A stretch of 64,000 nucleotides of DNA from Ereboglobus sp. PH5-10 (GTDB lineage: Bacteria; Verrucomicrobiota; Verrucomicrobiia; Opitutales; Opitutaceae): the NCBI RefSeq assembly GCF_029504735.1, contig NZ_JAQFIP010000003.1:62001-126000 (forward strand), written 5' to 3'. The notes beneath the pieces were generated by a model, which had not been told where the DNA came from, searched no databases, and saw nothing but the letters and a program-made list of their open reading frames with translations. The translations under genes and the position numbers were made by a program. Positions 11,201-17,665 of this stretch are shown here, in pieces (the first letter of the stretch is position 1; every line of letters starts with the position of its first letter).

Positions 11201-11440
11201 GAGCCGGTCAACGTCCTGAGCGGCTACCGCTGGAAAAACGGCCTCGGTTACTATGAAAGCACGCGCGACACCGCCACGCACTTCTTCATGGACTGGCTGC
11301 CCGCCGGCACGCACGTGTTCGAGTATCCGGTGCGCGTGCAACTGCGCGGCGTCTACGAAAGCGGCATCGCCGAAATCCAGTGCATGTATGCGCCCGAATA
11401 CAACTCCCACTCCGCCAGCACCACCCTCGTCGTCGAATAG
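5210..11440 (+). CDS. Alpha-2-macroglobulin family protein (bacterial, thioester type)
   Basis: A 2076-residue protein with a signal peptide (MHLRRLALALLFSLFTLHPT to about residue 23). A carboxypeptidase-regulatory-like domain (GRISGYVVDATTGEPIADA, about 522) precedes an MG2-type segment with TDRSIYRPGQTI (about 613). The A2M core begins at NETAFFFPQLLTD (about 1288) with PEALTRWKFLGFAHDK. The thioester is intact: HECTEQ, Cys1524 to Gln1527, followed by the alpha-helical thioester domain. Bacterial macroglobulins trap proteases that attack the envelope. Its usual partner, penicillin-binding protein 1C, is absent; the neighbour is a DUF3857/transglutaminase gene. Bases about 8640-9010 are clearly AT-richer than the rest and encode a plug-like insert. 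A palindromic insertion at about 10190-10225 adds a linker in the thioester domain. Confidence 0.92.
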   Translation: MHLRRLALALLFSLFTLHPTLFAADRAADWRAVADAQKAGQPQTAAAALDSIITNALADGSHAEALKAILQKTQTDASGEKQKEQSAYVIRALNAWLADTPPADTNGNARPTLSPQMRPLLETALAKTWWAYYQANRWQLLRRTQTTEPPSDDFLTWGARRVLTETASHFEAALVDSDTLQKTPIATLAPLLLKGKFPDAYRPTLYDFLVHEAIAFYSAGEQGVPKSEDAFEPTPDSPILGTLEEFLAWNTASTGNASVSPALRAIQLYQQLLRFHLSDPFPPHALADADLARITWAAKFLGNNDTTRKRHADALRAFIDRWEYDDTRIAVFACARLAKLLEIADPAASHAAATRGVSIDRRGYDKTCHEIIERLEHPSITELITEYTWPADPDATMPGITVRYRNQTQIHFRAIPVEWETFLKKKNNRLSRFSEKNRLEILSLAPSKTWTAELPATPDYCYREEKLPAPRDLEPGFYFIVASLYKTDLFSEEHNITAFSPVWVSTLAIVRNEARDGRISGYVVDATTGEPIADATVHAWQSTDSNERVPLTPARTNIDGAFEFANTGASSRKYHDYTVLATALDGQAISTKTPVYIRNPTDKASASKQIFFFTDRSIYRPGQTIQFKAVLLRANAARDNNKPLANRSVTVVLSDPNNKEVSRVEFRTNDFGSISGSFTVPAGRLAGHYRLHAIDKQGGASFRIEEYKRPKFEVSLPAPETAPKLDSVVTLSGTAIAYTGAPIDGAKVKWRVRRLVRVPDWCWWFIPARTDREVAHGTGGTDLAGKFTITFDTIPDKTVDAKNEPVFDYAITAEITDATGETRTVTRVISVGYTALAATVSAGEWQTTDDPVFFNLATKTLDGTAQTTTGTLAIHALKQPSTVPQPALPAIYRHFKSKNSPEPNPADIRGWPESVVVATQTFTTAADTGVAELTEKLPAGIYRAIVKTKDRFGKPVTARTEFRVLEPDSNRYGVKESFNLAAPSWTAQPGDTINALWSSGYDSARALVSIEQNQKVLRRFWTKSGITQQQISIPVSESMRGGITLRIFQMRDNRLVSKSREIEIPWDNKRLKITWEHFNSKLVPGGRETWAAKIAGPDARKTAAEMTAALYDASLDQFYSHGWGDLSGIFRRNRNNTSWTATNALNSFTLKTKNTPQKRTRTVIKSPYRHWNNAIFRYWHRNAFSFRDGADVVVLEKFTVSSGRSRKSKIASGKQSAQPTSEQDVVRVGGLDPKYAGFSMDGITLASGGGNSTDRANAFRVYNEDAETKTRPSSSPAPDLTAVTARKNLNETAFFFPQLLTDSDGSVRMEFTVPEALTRWKFLGFAHDKQLRSAILTDTAVTAKDLMVQPNPPRFLREGDTVEFTVKVTNMTDKPQTGSAQLTFADASTLKDMDIFTFETIDGEANRPKRPFTLAPNSSKTISWRIYVSDGQGFLTYKAVASTGAVSDGEEGFLPVLSRRQLVTESITLPVRDKGTYTFSFDKLAASATDTTLRHESLTVQMTGNPAWYAVLALPNLMEYPHECTEQLFNRYYANALAAHIANSDPKIARVFEQWRNTPALESPLLKNEDLKSVLIEETPWLHDATRESENRRAIGNLFDANRTAAQTQAIIAQLAERQMNDGLWAWFPGGRGSDYITRYLVAGFARLRHFEKKSVQGGARVPRADTGVPPVAQAMLKRAVTALDAALAKHHAELIATEDFNPADNHIRSADAFQLYTRSFYLKEIPIPDTARAAYDFYAAQARKHWLSLPRQSQGHAALALARMGDTATPAAIVTSLKQHAKNHDELGMYWADTNRGWFWWQAPIETQALMIEVFDEVARDSQAVSDLQLWLLKQKQTQAWPSTKATADAVYALLLRGADKLASDALVTVSLGGKKIAPAQSEAGTGYYRERIPGPSITPSMGEKITVTKTDAGPAWGGVTWQYLQTIDKITPHEGTPLTLKKTLWKQINTSSGPTLVALDKTKLEPGDTLIARIELRTDRDMEFVHLKDQRGSGTEPVNVLSGYRWKNGLGYYESTRDTATHFFMDWLPAGTHVFEYPVRVQLRGVYESGIAEIQCMYAPEYNSHSASTTLVVE
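10186..10226 (+). repeat. Palindromic insertion within the macroglobulin gene
   Basis: Arms acaggcg (10208-10214) and cgcctgt (10218-10224) flank a 3-base loop, preceded by a GC-rich gcgcgtcccgcgtgc segment. In frame it encodes a Gly/Pro/Val linker containing RADTGVPPV, out of character with the helical domain around it. This looks like an in-frame repeat insertion of the type also seen in dnaE and gyrB. Confidence 0.45.
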
Positions 11441-11449
11441 GAAAACCCC

Positions 11450-11524
11450 ATCGCGGAAACGCGGAAGAGCGGAAGCACGGAAACAAATCTCATTCTGATT
11501 TCCGCCCTTCCGCGCTTCCGCGAT
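11450..11524. repeat. Imperfect inverted repeat after the macroglobulin gene
   Basis: The 17-base arms at 11450-11466 and 11508-11524 pair at 16 of 17 positions. The inner sequence continues the CGGAA/TTCCG pattern. There is no T-run, so it is not a classical intrinsic terminator, though a strong hairpin could form in the transcript. Confidence 0.65.
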
Positions 11525-11613
11525 TAAAACCGGTTTCAGCCGCGCCATTAAGAAGTGAAAGAGGCCAGGTTTTCTGACTTCTTAAATCTTAAATCTTAAT
11601 TCTTAATTCCCCC

Positions 11614-12477
11614 GTGCTCGACCACCTCGCAATTCTCGCTCCCGGACTCCTCGGCGCATCAGTCGCCAAGGCCGCCCGCGCGCGCAACGCCGCGCGGAGC
11701 ATCACCATCTGGGCGCGCCGCCCCGAAACGCGCGACGCGCTTCGCGCCCAACCCTTCGCCGACACCATCGCCGATACGCCCGCCGACGCCGTTCGCGACG
11801 CCGACCTCGTAGTGCTCGCCGCGCCCGTTGAAAAAATCATCGAGCTCGCAGTGCAAATCGCCCCCGCGCTCAAACCCGGCGCCATCGTCACCGATGTTGG
11901 CAGCGTCAAGGCCCGCATCTGCCGCGAATGCGCCGCCGCCATGCCGCCGCACGCGCTCTTCATCGGCTCGCATCCCATGGCCGGCAGCGCAAAAAGCGGC
12001 TGGGAAAACGCAGATGCCAGCCTCTTCGAAAACTGCACCACCTTCGTCATGCAGCCCGAAAACGAGCTGCAAGTCAGCGCGTTCGCCTTCGCACTCAAAG
12101 TCGCCTCAGTGTGCGATTTTTGGGACAGCCTCGGCGCCACCCCTGTCATCGTCACGCCCTCGCAGCACGACGAAATTGTCGCGCACATAAGTCACCTCCC
12201 GCAAGCGCTCGCCACCACGCTCGCCGCGCTCCTCGCGAAAAAAAATCCCGAGTGGCGCGACTACGCCGGCAACGGCCTGCGCGACACCACGCGCATCGCC
12301 GCGAGCGACGCCACCATGTGGGTTGATATCTTTCAACAAAACCGCAACGACATCCTCCGCGCCCTCGACGCCTGCCAGGCCGAGCTTGCCGCCTTCCGCG
12401 ACGCCCTCGAAAAAAACGACTGGCCGCAACTCCGCGCCCGCCTCGAAACCGGCAAACAATTCCGCGACGCGTTATGA
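11614..12477 (+). CDS. tyrA: Prephenate dehydrogenase (tyrosine biosynthesis)
   Basis: A 287-residue NAD(P)-dependent dehydrogenase starting at GTG. The N-terminal nucleotide-binding segment reads LAILAPGLLGASVAKAA, where the first glycine of the usual GxGLxG is Ala-Pro. It continues with VVLAAPVEKI, VTDVGSVKARI and IGSHPMAGSAKSGWENAD, the last being the characteristic prephenate-binding region. TyrA oxidatively decarboxylates prephenate to 4-hydroxyphenylpyruvate. Its stop overlaps the aroA start (ATGA at 12474-12477), so the two are probably translationally coupled. No ACT or chorismate-mutase domain is fused. Confidence 0.88.
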   Translation: MLDHLAILAPGLLGASVAKAARARNAARSITIWARRPETRDALRAQPFADTIADTPADAVRDADLVVLAAPVEKIIELAVQIAPALKPGAIVTDVGSVKARICRECAAAMPPHALFIGSHPMAGSAKSGWENADASLFENCTTFVMQPENELQVSAFAFALKVASVCDFWDSLGATPVIVTPSQHDEIVAHISHLPQALATTLAALLAKKNPEWRDYAGNGLRDTTRIAASDATMWVDIFQQNRNDILRALDACQAELAAFRDALEKNDWPQLRARLETGKQFRDAL

Positions 12478-13793
12478 ACCCGCTTCCCGCGCAACTTCCC
12501 GTCATTCCGATCACGCGCCCCGTCTCCGGCGAAATCACGCTGCCCGGCTCGAAAAGCATCACCAACCGCGCGCTCATCCTCTCCGCGCTTTGCGACGCCC
12601 CCGTCACGCTCACCGGCGCGCTTTTCAGCGAGGACACCGCGCTCATGATCGCCGCCCTGCGCCAGCTCGGCCTCGAAATTGAAACCGACGAACTCGCCCG
12701 CACAATTCGCGTCTCCGGCCAATCCGCGATTCGCAATCCGCAATCCACATTCACCGACATTCACGTTGGTCTCGCCGGCACCGCCGCCCGCTTCCTCACC
12801 GCGCTCTGCGCCGCCGCGCCGCGCGGCGTATATCGCATCGACGGCGTTCCGCAAATGCGCAAGCGCCCCATGCGCGGCCTGCTCGACGCGCTCACCTCGC
12901 TCGGCGCCGACATCCATTTCCTGGGCGAGCCGCACCACTTTCCCGTTGAAATCCACGCGCGCGGCCTGCGCGGCGGCCCGGTCGAAATCGACGCCACGGA
13001 AAGCAGCCAGATGCTCTCCGCGCTCCTCATGATTTCGCCGCTCTGCGAAACACCGCCCGACATCCGCCTCTCCGCCCCCGTGCGCCAGCCCTTCGTTGAA
13101 ATGACGAAAAGAATGATGGCGCAATTCGGATTAAAAAACGCAGCGCAAACCCATGGACTGGAAGCCCGTGCCACCGCCTACGCCATCGAGCCCGACGCCA
13201 CCGCGGCCAGCTATTTTCTCGCGCTCCCCCTCGTCACCGGCGGCACACTCGCGCTCAATGCCCTTCGCGGCCCCGGCTCCGGCAGTCTGCAAGGCGACAC
13301 CCGCTTCGCCACCGTCCTCACGGAACTCGGCCTCGGTATCCAAGAAACGGATACAGGCCTGACCGCCACCGCCGCGCGACTGTCCGCCATTCCGCATTCT
13401 TACAATTTCAACGAATTTTCCGACACCTTCCTCACCCTCGCCGCGATCGCGCCGCTCCTTCCGCATCCCGTGCGCATCACCGGCATCGCGCACACGCGCA
13501 AACAGGAAACAGACCGCGTCGCCGGCATGGCGCGCGAGCTCGCGCGCCTCGGCCAGCACGTCATCGAAACCGGGGACTCGCTCGAAATCCACCCGCGCCC
13601 GCTCCTCGCCGGACAAACCATCGACACCTATCACGACCACCGCTTCGCCATGAGCTTCGGCATTCTCGGCTGCCACGACCTCCACGGCGACGGACGCCCC
13701 TGGCTCACCATCGACAACCCCGCCTGCTGCGCGAAAACCTTTCCTGATTTTTTCGAGCAACTCGAAAAAATCAGGGAAAAGCTGAAGGACTGA
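12474..13793 (+). CDS. aroA: 3-phosphoshikimate 1-carboxyvinyltransferase (EPSP synthase)
   Basis: A 439-residue enzyme of the shikimate pathway joining shikimate-3-phosphate and phosphoenolpyruvate. Family motifs are LPGSKSITNRALILSAL (Lys27 in the active-site loop), VGLAGTAARFLTAL, DGVPQMRKRPMRGLLDAL and SDTFLTLAAIAPLL. It overlaps tyrA by 4 bases. Length is normal. The last codons lie in two repeats: a perfect 15-base inverted repeat (13743-13775), and the TTCAG-type repeat in which the stop codon sits. Confidence 0.96.
   Translation: MNPLPAQLPVIPITRPVSGEITLPGSKSITNRALILSALCDAPVTLTGALFSEDTALMIAALRQLGLEIETDELARTIRVSGQSAIRNPQSTFTDIHVGLAGTAARFLTALCAAAPRGVYRIDGVPQMRKRPMRGLLDALTSLGADIHFLGEPHHFPVEIHARGLRGGPVEIDATESSQMLSALLMISPLCETPPDIRLSAPVRQPFVEMTKRMMAQFGLKNAAQTHGLEARATAYAIEPDATAASYFLALPLVTGGTLALNALRGPGSGSLQGDTRFATVLTELGLGIQETDTGLTATAARLSAIPHSYNFNEFSDTFLTLAAIAPLLPHPVRITGIAHTRKQETDRVAGMARELARLGQHVIETGDSLEIHPRPLLAGQTIDTYHDHRFAMSFGILGCHDLHGDGRPWLTIDNPACCAKTFPDFFEQLEKIREKLKD
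13743..13775. repeat. Perfect 15-base inverted repeat at the 3' end of aroA
   Basis: The arms cctgattttttcgag (13743-13757) and ctcgaaaaaatcagg (13761-13775) are perfectly complementary with a 3-base loop. They lie inside the coding sequence, encoding about PDFFEQLEKIR. An A/U-rich stem of this kind could act as a bidirectional termination or stability element before the aroA stop. Confidence 0.8.
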
Positions 13794-13959
13794 AGGACTG
13801 AAGGGCTGAAAGAAAAACAACGCATCAGCAAAAAATCTCAAATCGCGCGCACATATCCACATTTTCACACTTCACCTTTCACGCACAAATCCTACAGCCT
13901 TGGCAGATTCGCACTTCGTTCGGAACAGCCCTTCAGTTCTTCAGCCTTTCAGTCCTTCA
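13782..13959. repeat. TTCAG/CTGAA inverted short repeats flanking the aroA-cmk gap
   Basis: The left arm (13782-13812) is a CTGAAGGA-type repeat that includes the aroA stop. The right arm (13926-13959) is the inverse CTTCAG-type repeat just before cmk. Between them are about 110 bases with no gene. The same repeat occurs at 1326-1362. Confidence 0.65.
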
Positions 13960-13960
13960 C

Positions 13961-14611
13961 ATGTCTCCCTTCATCATTGCCATCGACGGCGGCGCAGCCT
14001 CCGGCAAATCGTCCACCGCCCGCGCGCTCAGCGAGCGTTTCAACCTTCTGCATGTTGACACCGGCTCGTTCTACCGCGCCATCGCCGCCGAGCTCCTTCG
14101 CCGAAACCTCACCCCCGACGATCTTCCCGCCATCCGCACCGCGCTTCCGGAAATCAGCCTCGACACACAAGTCAACGGACGCACCGCGCACATGAAAATC
14201 GGCGGACACCCCATAGACACCGCCGAAATCCGCACGCCCGAGGTCAACGCCACCGTCGCCCGATTCGCCGCCATCCCTGAAGTCCGCGCCGCGCTTCTCG
14301 CCTACCAGCGCGGGCAGGCCGATGTCGCCTGCACTCACGACCTTCGCGGCCTCGTGATGGAAGGCCGCGACATCGGCTCGGTTATTTTTCCCGACGCGAA
14401 CCTCCGCTTTTTCCTCGACGCCGACCCCGTCAAGCGCGCCGAGCGCCGCCGGAAGGAAGGCCTGATGGACAAAGTCGCCGAGCGCGATGTCCTGGACAAC
14501 ATTCGCCTCCGTGAAAGCGCCAAGGGTGCGATCATGATCGACAGCACAAACCTCGACCTGCCCCAAGTCGTCGAAAAAATCTCCGGCATCGTCGCTGAAA
14601 AACTCACATGA
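13961..14611 (+). CDS. cmk: Cytidylate kinase
   Basis: A 216-residue nucleoside monophosphate kinase phosphorylating CMP/dCMP with ATP. The P-loop is IDGGAASGKSSTARALS near the N-terminus, then the CMP-site segment LLHVDTGSFYRAIA, and MEGRDIGSVIFPDANLRFFLDA followed by a basic lid (KRAERRRKEG). Start at ATG 13961, just after the right TTCAG repeat. The aroA-cmk-plsC order is common in several phyla; rpsA, often next, is not here. Confidence 0.95.
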   Translation: MSPFIIAIDGGAASGKSSTARALSERFNLLHVDTGSFYRAIAAELLRRNLTPDDLPAIRTALPEISLDTQVNGRTAHMKIGGHPIDTAEIRTPEVNATVARFAAIPEVRAALLAYQRGQADVACTHDLRGLVMEGRDIGSVIFPDANLRFFLDADPVKRAERRRKEGLMDKVAERDVLDNIRLRESAKGAIMIDSTNLDLPQVVEKISGIVAEKLT

Positions 14612-14628
14612 ACCGCATCAGCCAGCAA

Positions 14629-14709
14629 GGTAGGGCGAAGCCTCAGGCTGAGCCGCAATCATCCGCAAACCCAAGTCGCTCACGGCTCAGCCGGAGGCTT
14701 CGCCCTACC
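14629..14709. repeat. 27-base inverted repeat element, copy 1 (cmk-plsC gap)
   Basis: The left arm, 14629-14655, begins ggtagggcgaagcctc. The right arm, 14683-14709, ends ggcttcgccctacc. The arms pair at 26 of 27 positions around a 27-base spacer. Near-identical arms occur at 42580-42642 and 49832-49912, which defines a dispersed palindromic (REP-like) family. Confidence 0.88.
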
Positions 14710-14726
14710 CTCGCAAACGCGCGCGC

Positions 14727-15386
14727 ATGAGCTACGCCTTTCGCCAAATCGAAATGGATCGCTGGTATGGGTTTTTCCTCTACCTCGACGCCGTGTTGAT
14801 GGACATCGCGTTTCGCGGCGATGTTTACGGCCAGGACAACCTGCCCAAGCGCGGGCCGTATATGATCGCGTGCAACCACGCCAGTTTTCTCGACCCGCCG
14901 CTCGTCGGCGCGTTTCTGCCGCACCAAGTGCGCTTCTTCGCGCGCAAGACACTTTGGAAACCCGGCTTCGCGAGCTGGTGGCTCAACGCTGTCGGCACGA
15001 TTCCCGTTGACCGCGACGGCGGCTCCGACGTGAAGGCGATCAAGGCCGTGCTGCAAACGATGAAGGACAAGAAGGTCGTGATCATGTTTCCCGAGGGCAC
15101 GCGCTCGCCCGACGGTAGCCTGCAAACCGCCAAGCCCGGCGTCGGCATGTTTGCCTGTCGCACGGGCGTGCCGATCGTGCCCGCGCGCATTTTTGATTCG
15201 CACAAAGCCTTCGGCACCGATGGGAAACTCCACCCCTGCACGCCGGTGCCGGTCGTCTATGGCAAACCGCTCGGCCCCGCCGACTACGACGATCCCTCAA
15301 AAGGCAAGGAACGCTACCAGCACGCCAGCGACATCATCATGTCGCGCATCGCCGAGCTCCAGCGCCCCAACCCGCCGGTGATTTGA
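14727..15386 (+). CDS. plsC: 1-acyl-sn-glycerol-3-phosphate acyltransferase
   Basis: A 219-residue membrane-associated acyltransferase converting lysophosphatidate to phosphatidate. The catalytic NHxxxxD box is NHASFLD (His51, Asp56) and the glycerophosphate-binding motif is FPEGTRSPDG (121-130). A hydrophobic segment around residues 14-30 probably associates with the membrane. It follows cmk with only the palindromic element between them. Confidence 0.9.
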   Translation: MSYAFRQIEMDRWYGFFLYLDAVLMDIAFRGDVYGQDNLPKRGPYMIACNHASFLDPPLVGAFLPHQVRFFARKTLWKPGFASWWLNAVGTIPVDRDGGSDVKAIKAVLQTMKDKKVVIMFPEGTRSPDGSLQTAKPGVGMFACRTGVPIVPARIFDSHKAFGTDGKLHPCTPVPVVYGKPLGPADYDDPSKGKERYQHASDIIMSRIAELQRPNPPVI

Positions 15387-15480
15387 TCCAGGTGAAGACA
15401 TCCGCTTGCCCAACGCAGCGGATTGCGCCACAAAAACGGATGTCCCAACGCCCCTTCCCTGATTAAAAAAATCACCGAAT

Positions 15481-16059
15481 ATGAAAACCGTGAGACAGTT
15501 CATGATAATAATGCTGGCGACTGTGCTCTCGGCTGGCGCGCTCAACGCGCGGGACATTTCGGATTACATCAAGGAACTCGACGAGAGCCCGTATCCGGAA
15601 ATGGATAAGGAATATTATTTGAGGCACTGCATTTGGTTTGAGCGGGGAAAGCACAAGACGACCAATTACGCGCGCGGTGAAATGCTGCCCGTGAACACGA
15701 AGGTGACGCTCCTCTATTTGTCCGGCAGCGACATGTCCATTCGGGTGAATGAAACGGGCAAGGTTGTGAAGGTGAACAACGTGATCAATTTTTCGAGAAA
15801 ACACATGTCAACGATCGCCCGCCTCATGCTGTCACCGAAAGAGGTTTCCGTCAGCGGGGAATTTGCGGAAAGCATCCGCAACGGCGAGCCGCGCCTTGGC
15901 ATGACAAAGGAGGAAGTCGTCATGACGCGCGGCTGGCCCCCGGCGCACAAGACCGATTCGCTCGTCCGGGACAAATGGATGTATTGGAGCAGCAAGCTCG
16001 TCGTGCACACGCTGGAGTTTGAGGGCGAAAAGCTCGTCAAGGGACGCGGGATACACTGA
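15481..16059 (+). CDS. Secreted BamE/SmpA-like protein, tandem family copy 1
   Basis: A 192-residue protein with an N-terminal signal sequence (about residues 1-23, ending SAGALNARD, no lipobox Cys). A conserved N-terminal half shared by all three copies contains SDYIKELDESPYPE, KEYYLRHCIW and a TNYARGEMLPVNTKV strand-like segment. The C-terminal half has LGMTKEEVVMTRGWPPAH (139-156), then W-Y and FEGEKL. The G-M-T-x-x-E-V ... G-x-P ... W-x-Y ... F-x-x-x-K-L layout is that of BamE/SmpA-type small beta domains. Function is unknown; periplasmic or outer-membrane association is inferred. About 60 percent similar to copies 2 and 3 by eye. Confidence 0.75.
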   Translation: MKTVRQFMIIMLATVLSAGALNARDISDYIKELDESPYPEMDKEYYLRHCIWFERGKHKTTNYARGEMLPVNTKVTLLYLSGSDMSIRVNETGKVVKVNNVINFSRKHMSTIARLMLSPKEVSVSGEFAESIRNGEPRLGMTKEEVVMTRGWPPAHKTDSLVRDKWMYWSSKLVVHTLEFEGEKLVKGRGIH

Positions 16060-16212
16060 GCGGAAAAACCTGATTGAGGCCTGGCGGGGAGAGACCCCGC
16101 GGCCCGCGCGCGCCCTGGGTGCAACGCGGGCTTGAATGCGTTTCCGTTTTCATTTTTTCTAGTCTTAGAACAAAAAACTTTTTCCGTTCAAAAACCTCAA
16201 AATCCAAAAAAC

Positions 16213-16791
16213 ATGAAAACGCTAAAATGGTTCGCGACATTAACAATGGCGGCTTTGCTCTCATCGGGCGCGCTCAATGCGAGGGATGTTTCCGATTACC
16301 TCAAGGAACTCGAAAAATCCCCGGCGCCCGAGCCGGGCAAGGAGTATTACCTGCGCTATTGCATCTGGCATGAAAACGACGCGCACAACACCACCAACTA
16401 CACGCGCGGCGACCTCGTGCCGGCAAACACCAAGGTGACGCTTCTCGAATTGTCCGGCAGGAGAATGACCATTCGGATAAGCACGACCGGAGCCACCGTG
16501 AAAATCGACAACGCGGAAAAGTTCACCCGGAAAAACATGAAAATAATCGCCCGCAACATGCTCTCGCCGACCGAGGTTTCGATCAGCAAGGAATTCGCCG
16601 ACAGCATTCGCAACGGGGAATTGCGCATCGGCATGACCAAGGAGGAGGCAATCATGGCGCGCGGCTGGCCTCCGGCGCACAAAACCGGCTCGCTTACGCG
16701 CGACACATGGACCTATTGGAGCAGCCGCTTTGTCACGCAGGCGGTCGTGTTCAAGGACGGCAAATTGGACGCGGGACGCGGCATCAATTAA
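16213..16791 (+). CDS. Secreted BamE/SmpA-like protein, tandem family copy 2
   Basis: A 192-residue paralogue, the closest to copy 1. The start at 16213 (MKTLKWFATLTMAALLSSGA) is chosen over an in-frame upstream ATG because it restores the signal peptide and aligns with copies 1 and 3. It keeps ALNARDVSDYLKELEKSP, KEYYLRYCIW, TNYTRGDLVPANTKV and IGMTKEEAIMARGWPPAH (139-156), then WTYW and FKDGKL. A Rho-independent terminator follows, and copy 3 has its own terminator, so the copies are probably separate transcription units. Confidence 0.75.
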   Translation: MKTLKWFATLTMAALLSSGALNARDVSDYLKELEKSPAPEPGKEYYLRYCIWHENDAHNTTNYTRGDLVPANTKVTLLELSGRRMTIRISTTGATVKIDNAEKFTRKNMKIIARNMLSPTEVSISKEFADSIRNGELRIGMTKEEAIMARGWPPAHKTGSLTRDTWTYWSSRFVTQAVVFKDGKLDAGRGIN

Positions 16792-16823
16792 CCAACTGGC
16801 GCGCACCCAAACGCCCGCATGAG

Positions 16824-16858
16824 GAACCCCGCGAAAAGCCGCGGGGTTCTTTGTTTTT
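16824..16858 (+). terminator. Rho-independent terminator after copy 2
   Basis: The 9-base stem gaaccccgc / gcggggttc (16824-16832, 16841-16849) with an 8-base loop is followed by tttgttttt. Confidence 0.85.
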
Positions 16859-16992
16859 CAGAGGGAAAACAGCCCGCCATTGAAACAAAAAGGTATTTTC
16901 CCCGCGCGTCTTTTTTGTAAAAAAACTGAAAACCCAAAAACTTTCGGACTGGAATGAAAACTTTTTAGGCAATTTGAGTCTAATACCAATGT

Positions 16993-17589
16993 ATGAAAAC
17001 AATAACCCGTTTTGTGGCCGCCGCCCCCCTTGCATTCCTGCTCGCGTTTTGCGGAACGCTTCGCGCCGGAGACATCGCCGATTACGTCAAGGAAATCGAG
17101 AAGGCGCCGATCCCAGAGGAAGGGAAAGCGTATTATCTACGCCACGCCATCTGGTGCGAGATGTGGAAATATGACGCGACGAATTATGCCCGTGGCACAT
17201 TGCTGCCGATCAACACAAAGGTGCGCGTCGAGAAAATGCTCGGCGAAACAATGTCGATTCGCGTGATCTCAAGCTCGCAACTCGTCTGGATTCGCAACCG
17301 GACCAAATACACCGACAAGAGCATGTATGAGGTCGCGCGGCGGATGCTTTCGGAAAAGGAAATTTCACTGAAGGGCCACGAGAAGGAAACGGCGGCGGCC
17401 ATACAAAGCGGGCGAATGATTTTGGGGATGACCAAGGAGGAAGTCATCATGGCCCGCGGCTGGCCGCCCGCGCATCGCACGCCATCGCTCGACCTGAACA
17501 CATGGGTTTACTGGCCGAGCCGGTTTGTCACGCAGACAATCATCTTCAAGGACGGCAAGCTCGCCGAAGGGCGGGATATCGGCAACTGA
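16993..17589 (+). CDS. Secreted BamE/SmpA-like protein, tandem family copy 3
   Basis: A 198-residue and more divergent paralogue. The signal peptide is MKTITRFVAAAPLAFLLAFC to about residue 25. It contains a Cys at 20 (LLAFCGT), possibly a lipobox but without clear consensus. The shared core is GDIADYVKEIEKAP, KAYYLRHAIW, TNYARGTLLPINTKV, LGMTKEEVIMARGWPPAH, then WVYW and FKDGKL. A strong terminator follows directly. It appears to be a lineage-specific expansion: the same domain pair three times in 2.1 kb. Confidence 0.75.
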   Translation: MKTITRFVAAAPLAFLLAFCGTLRAGDIADYVKEIEKAPIPEEGKAYYLRHAIWCEMWKYDATNYARGTLLPINTKVRVEKMLGETMSIRVISSSQLVWIRNRTKYTDKSMYEVARRMLSEKEISLKGHEKETAAAIQSGRMILGMTKEEVIMARGWPPAHRTPSLDLNTWVYWPSRFVTQTIIFKDGKLAEGRDIGN

Positions 17590-17603
17590 CGCGCCGGGAG
17601 CGC

Positions 17604-17640
17604 AAAAAAAGCACAGACAGAAATGTCTGTGCTTTTTTTA
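17604..17640 (+). terminator. Rho-independent terminator after copy 3
   Basis: A 16-base stem (17604-17619 with 17624-17639) containing gcacagaca/tgtctgtgc and a gaaa tetraloop, flanked by A and T runs. It could terminate in both directions and so also serve the convergent oxidoreductase gene. Confidence 0.9.
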
Positions 17641-17665
17641 ACGTGTTTTGCGACGATTCGCGTGC

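Noticed and set aside
14629-14709. Intrinsic terminator after cmk
   Set aside because: The hairpin is long with a large spacer and has no T-run; identical elements elsewhere show it is a dispersed repeat.
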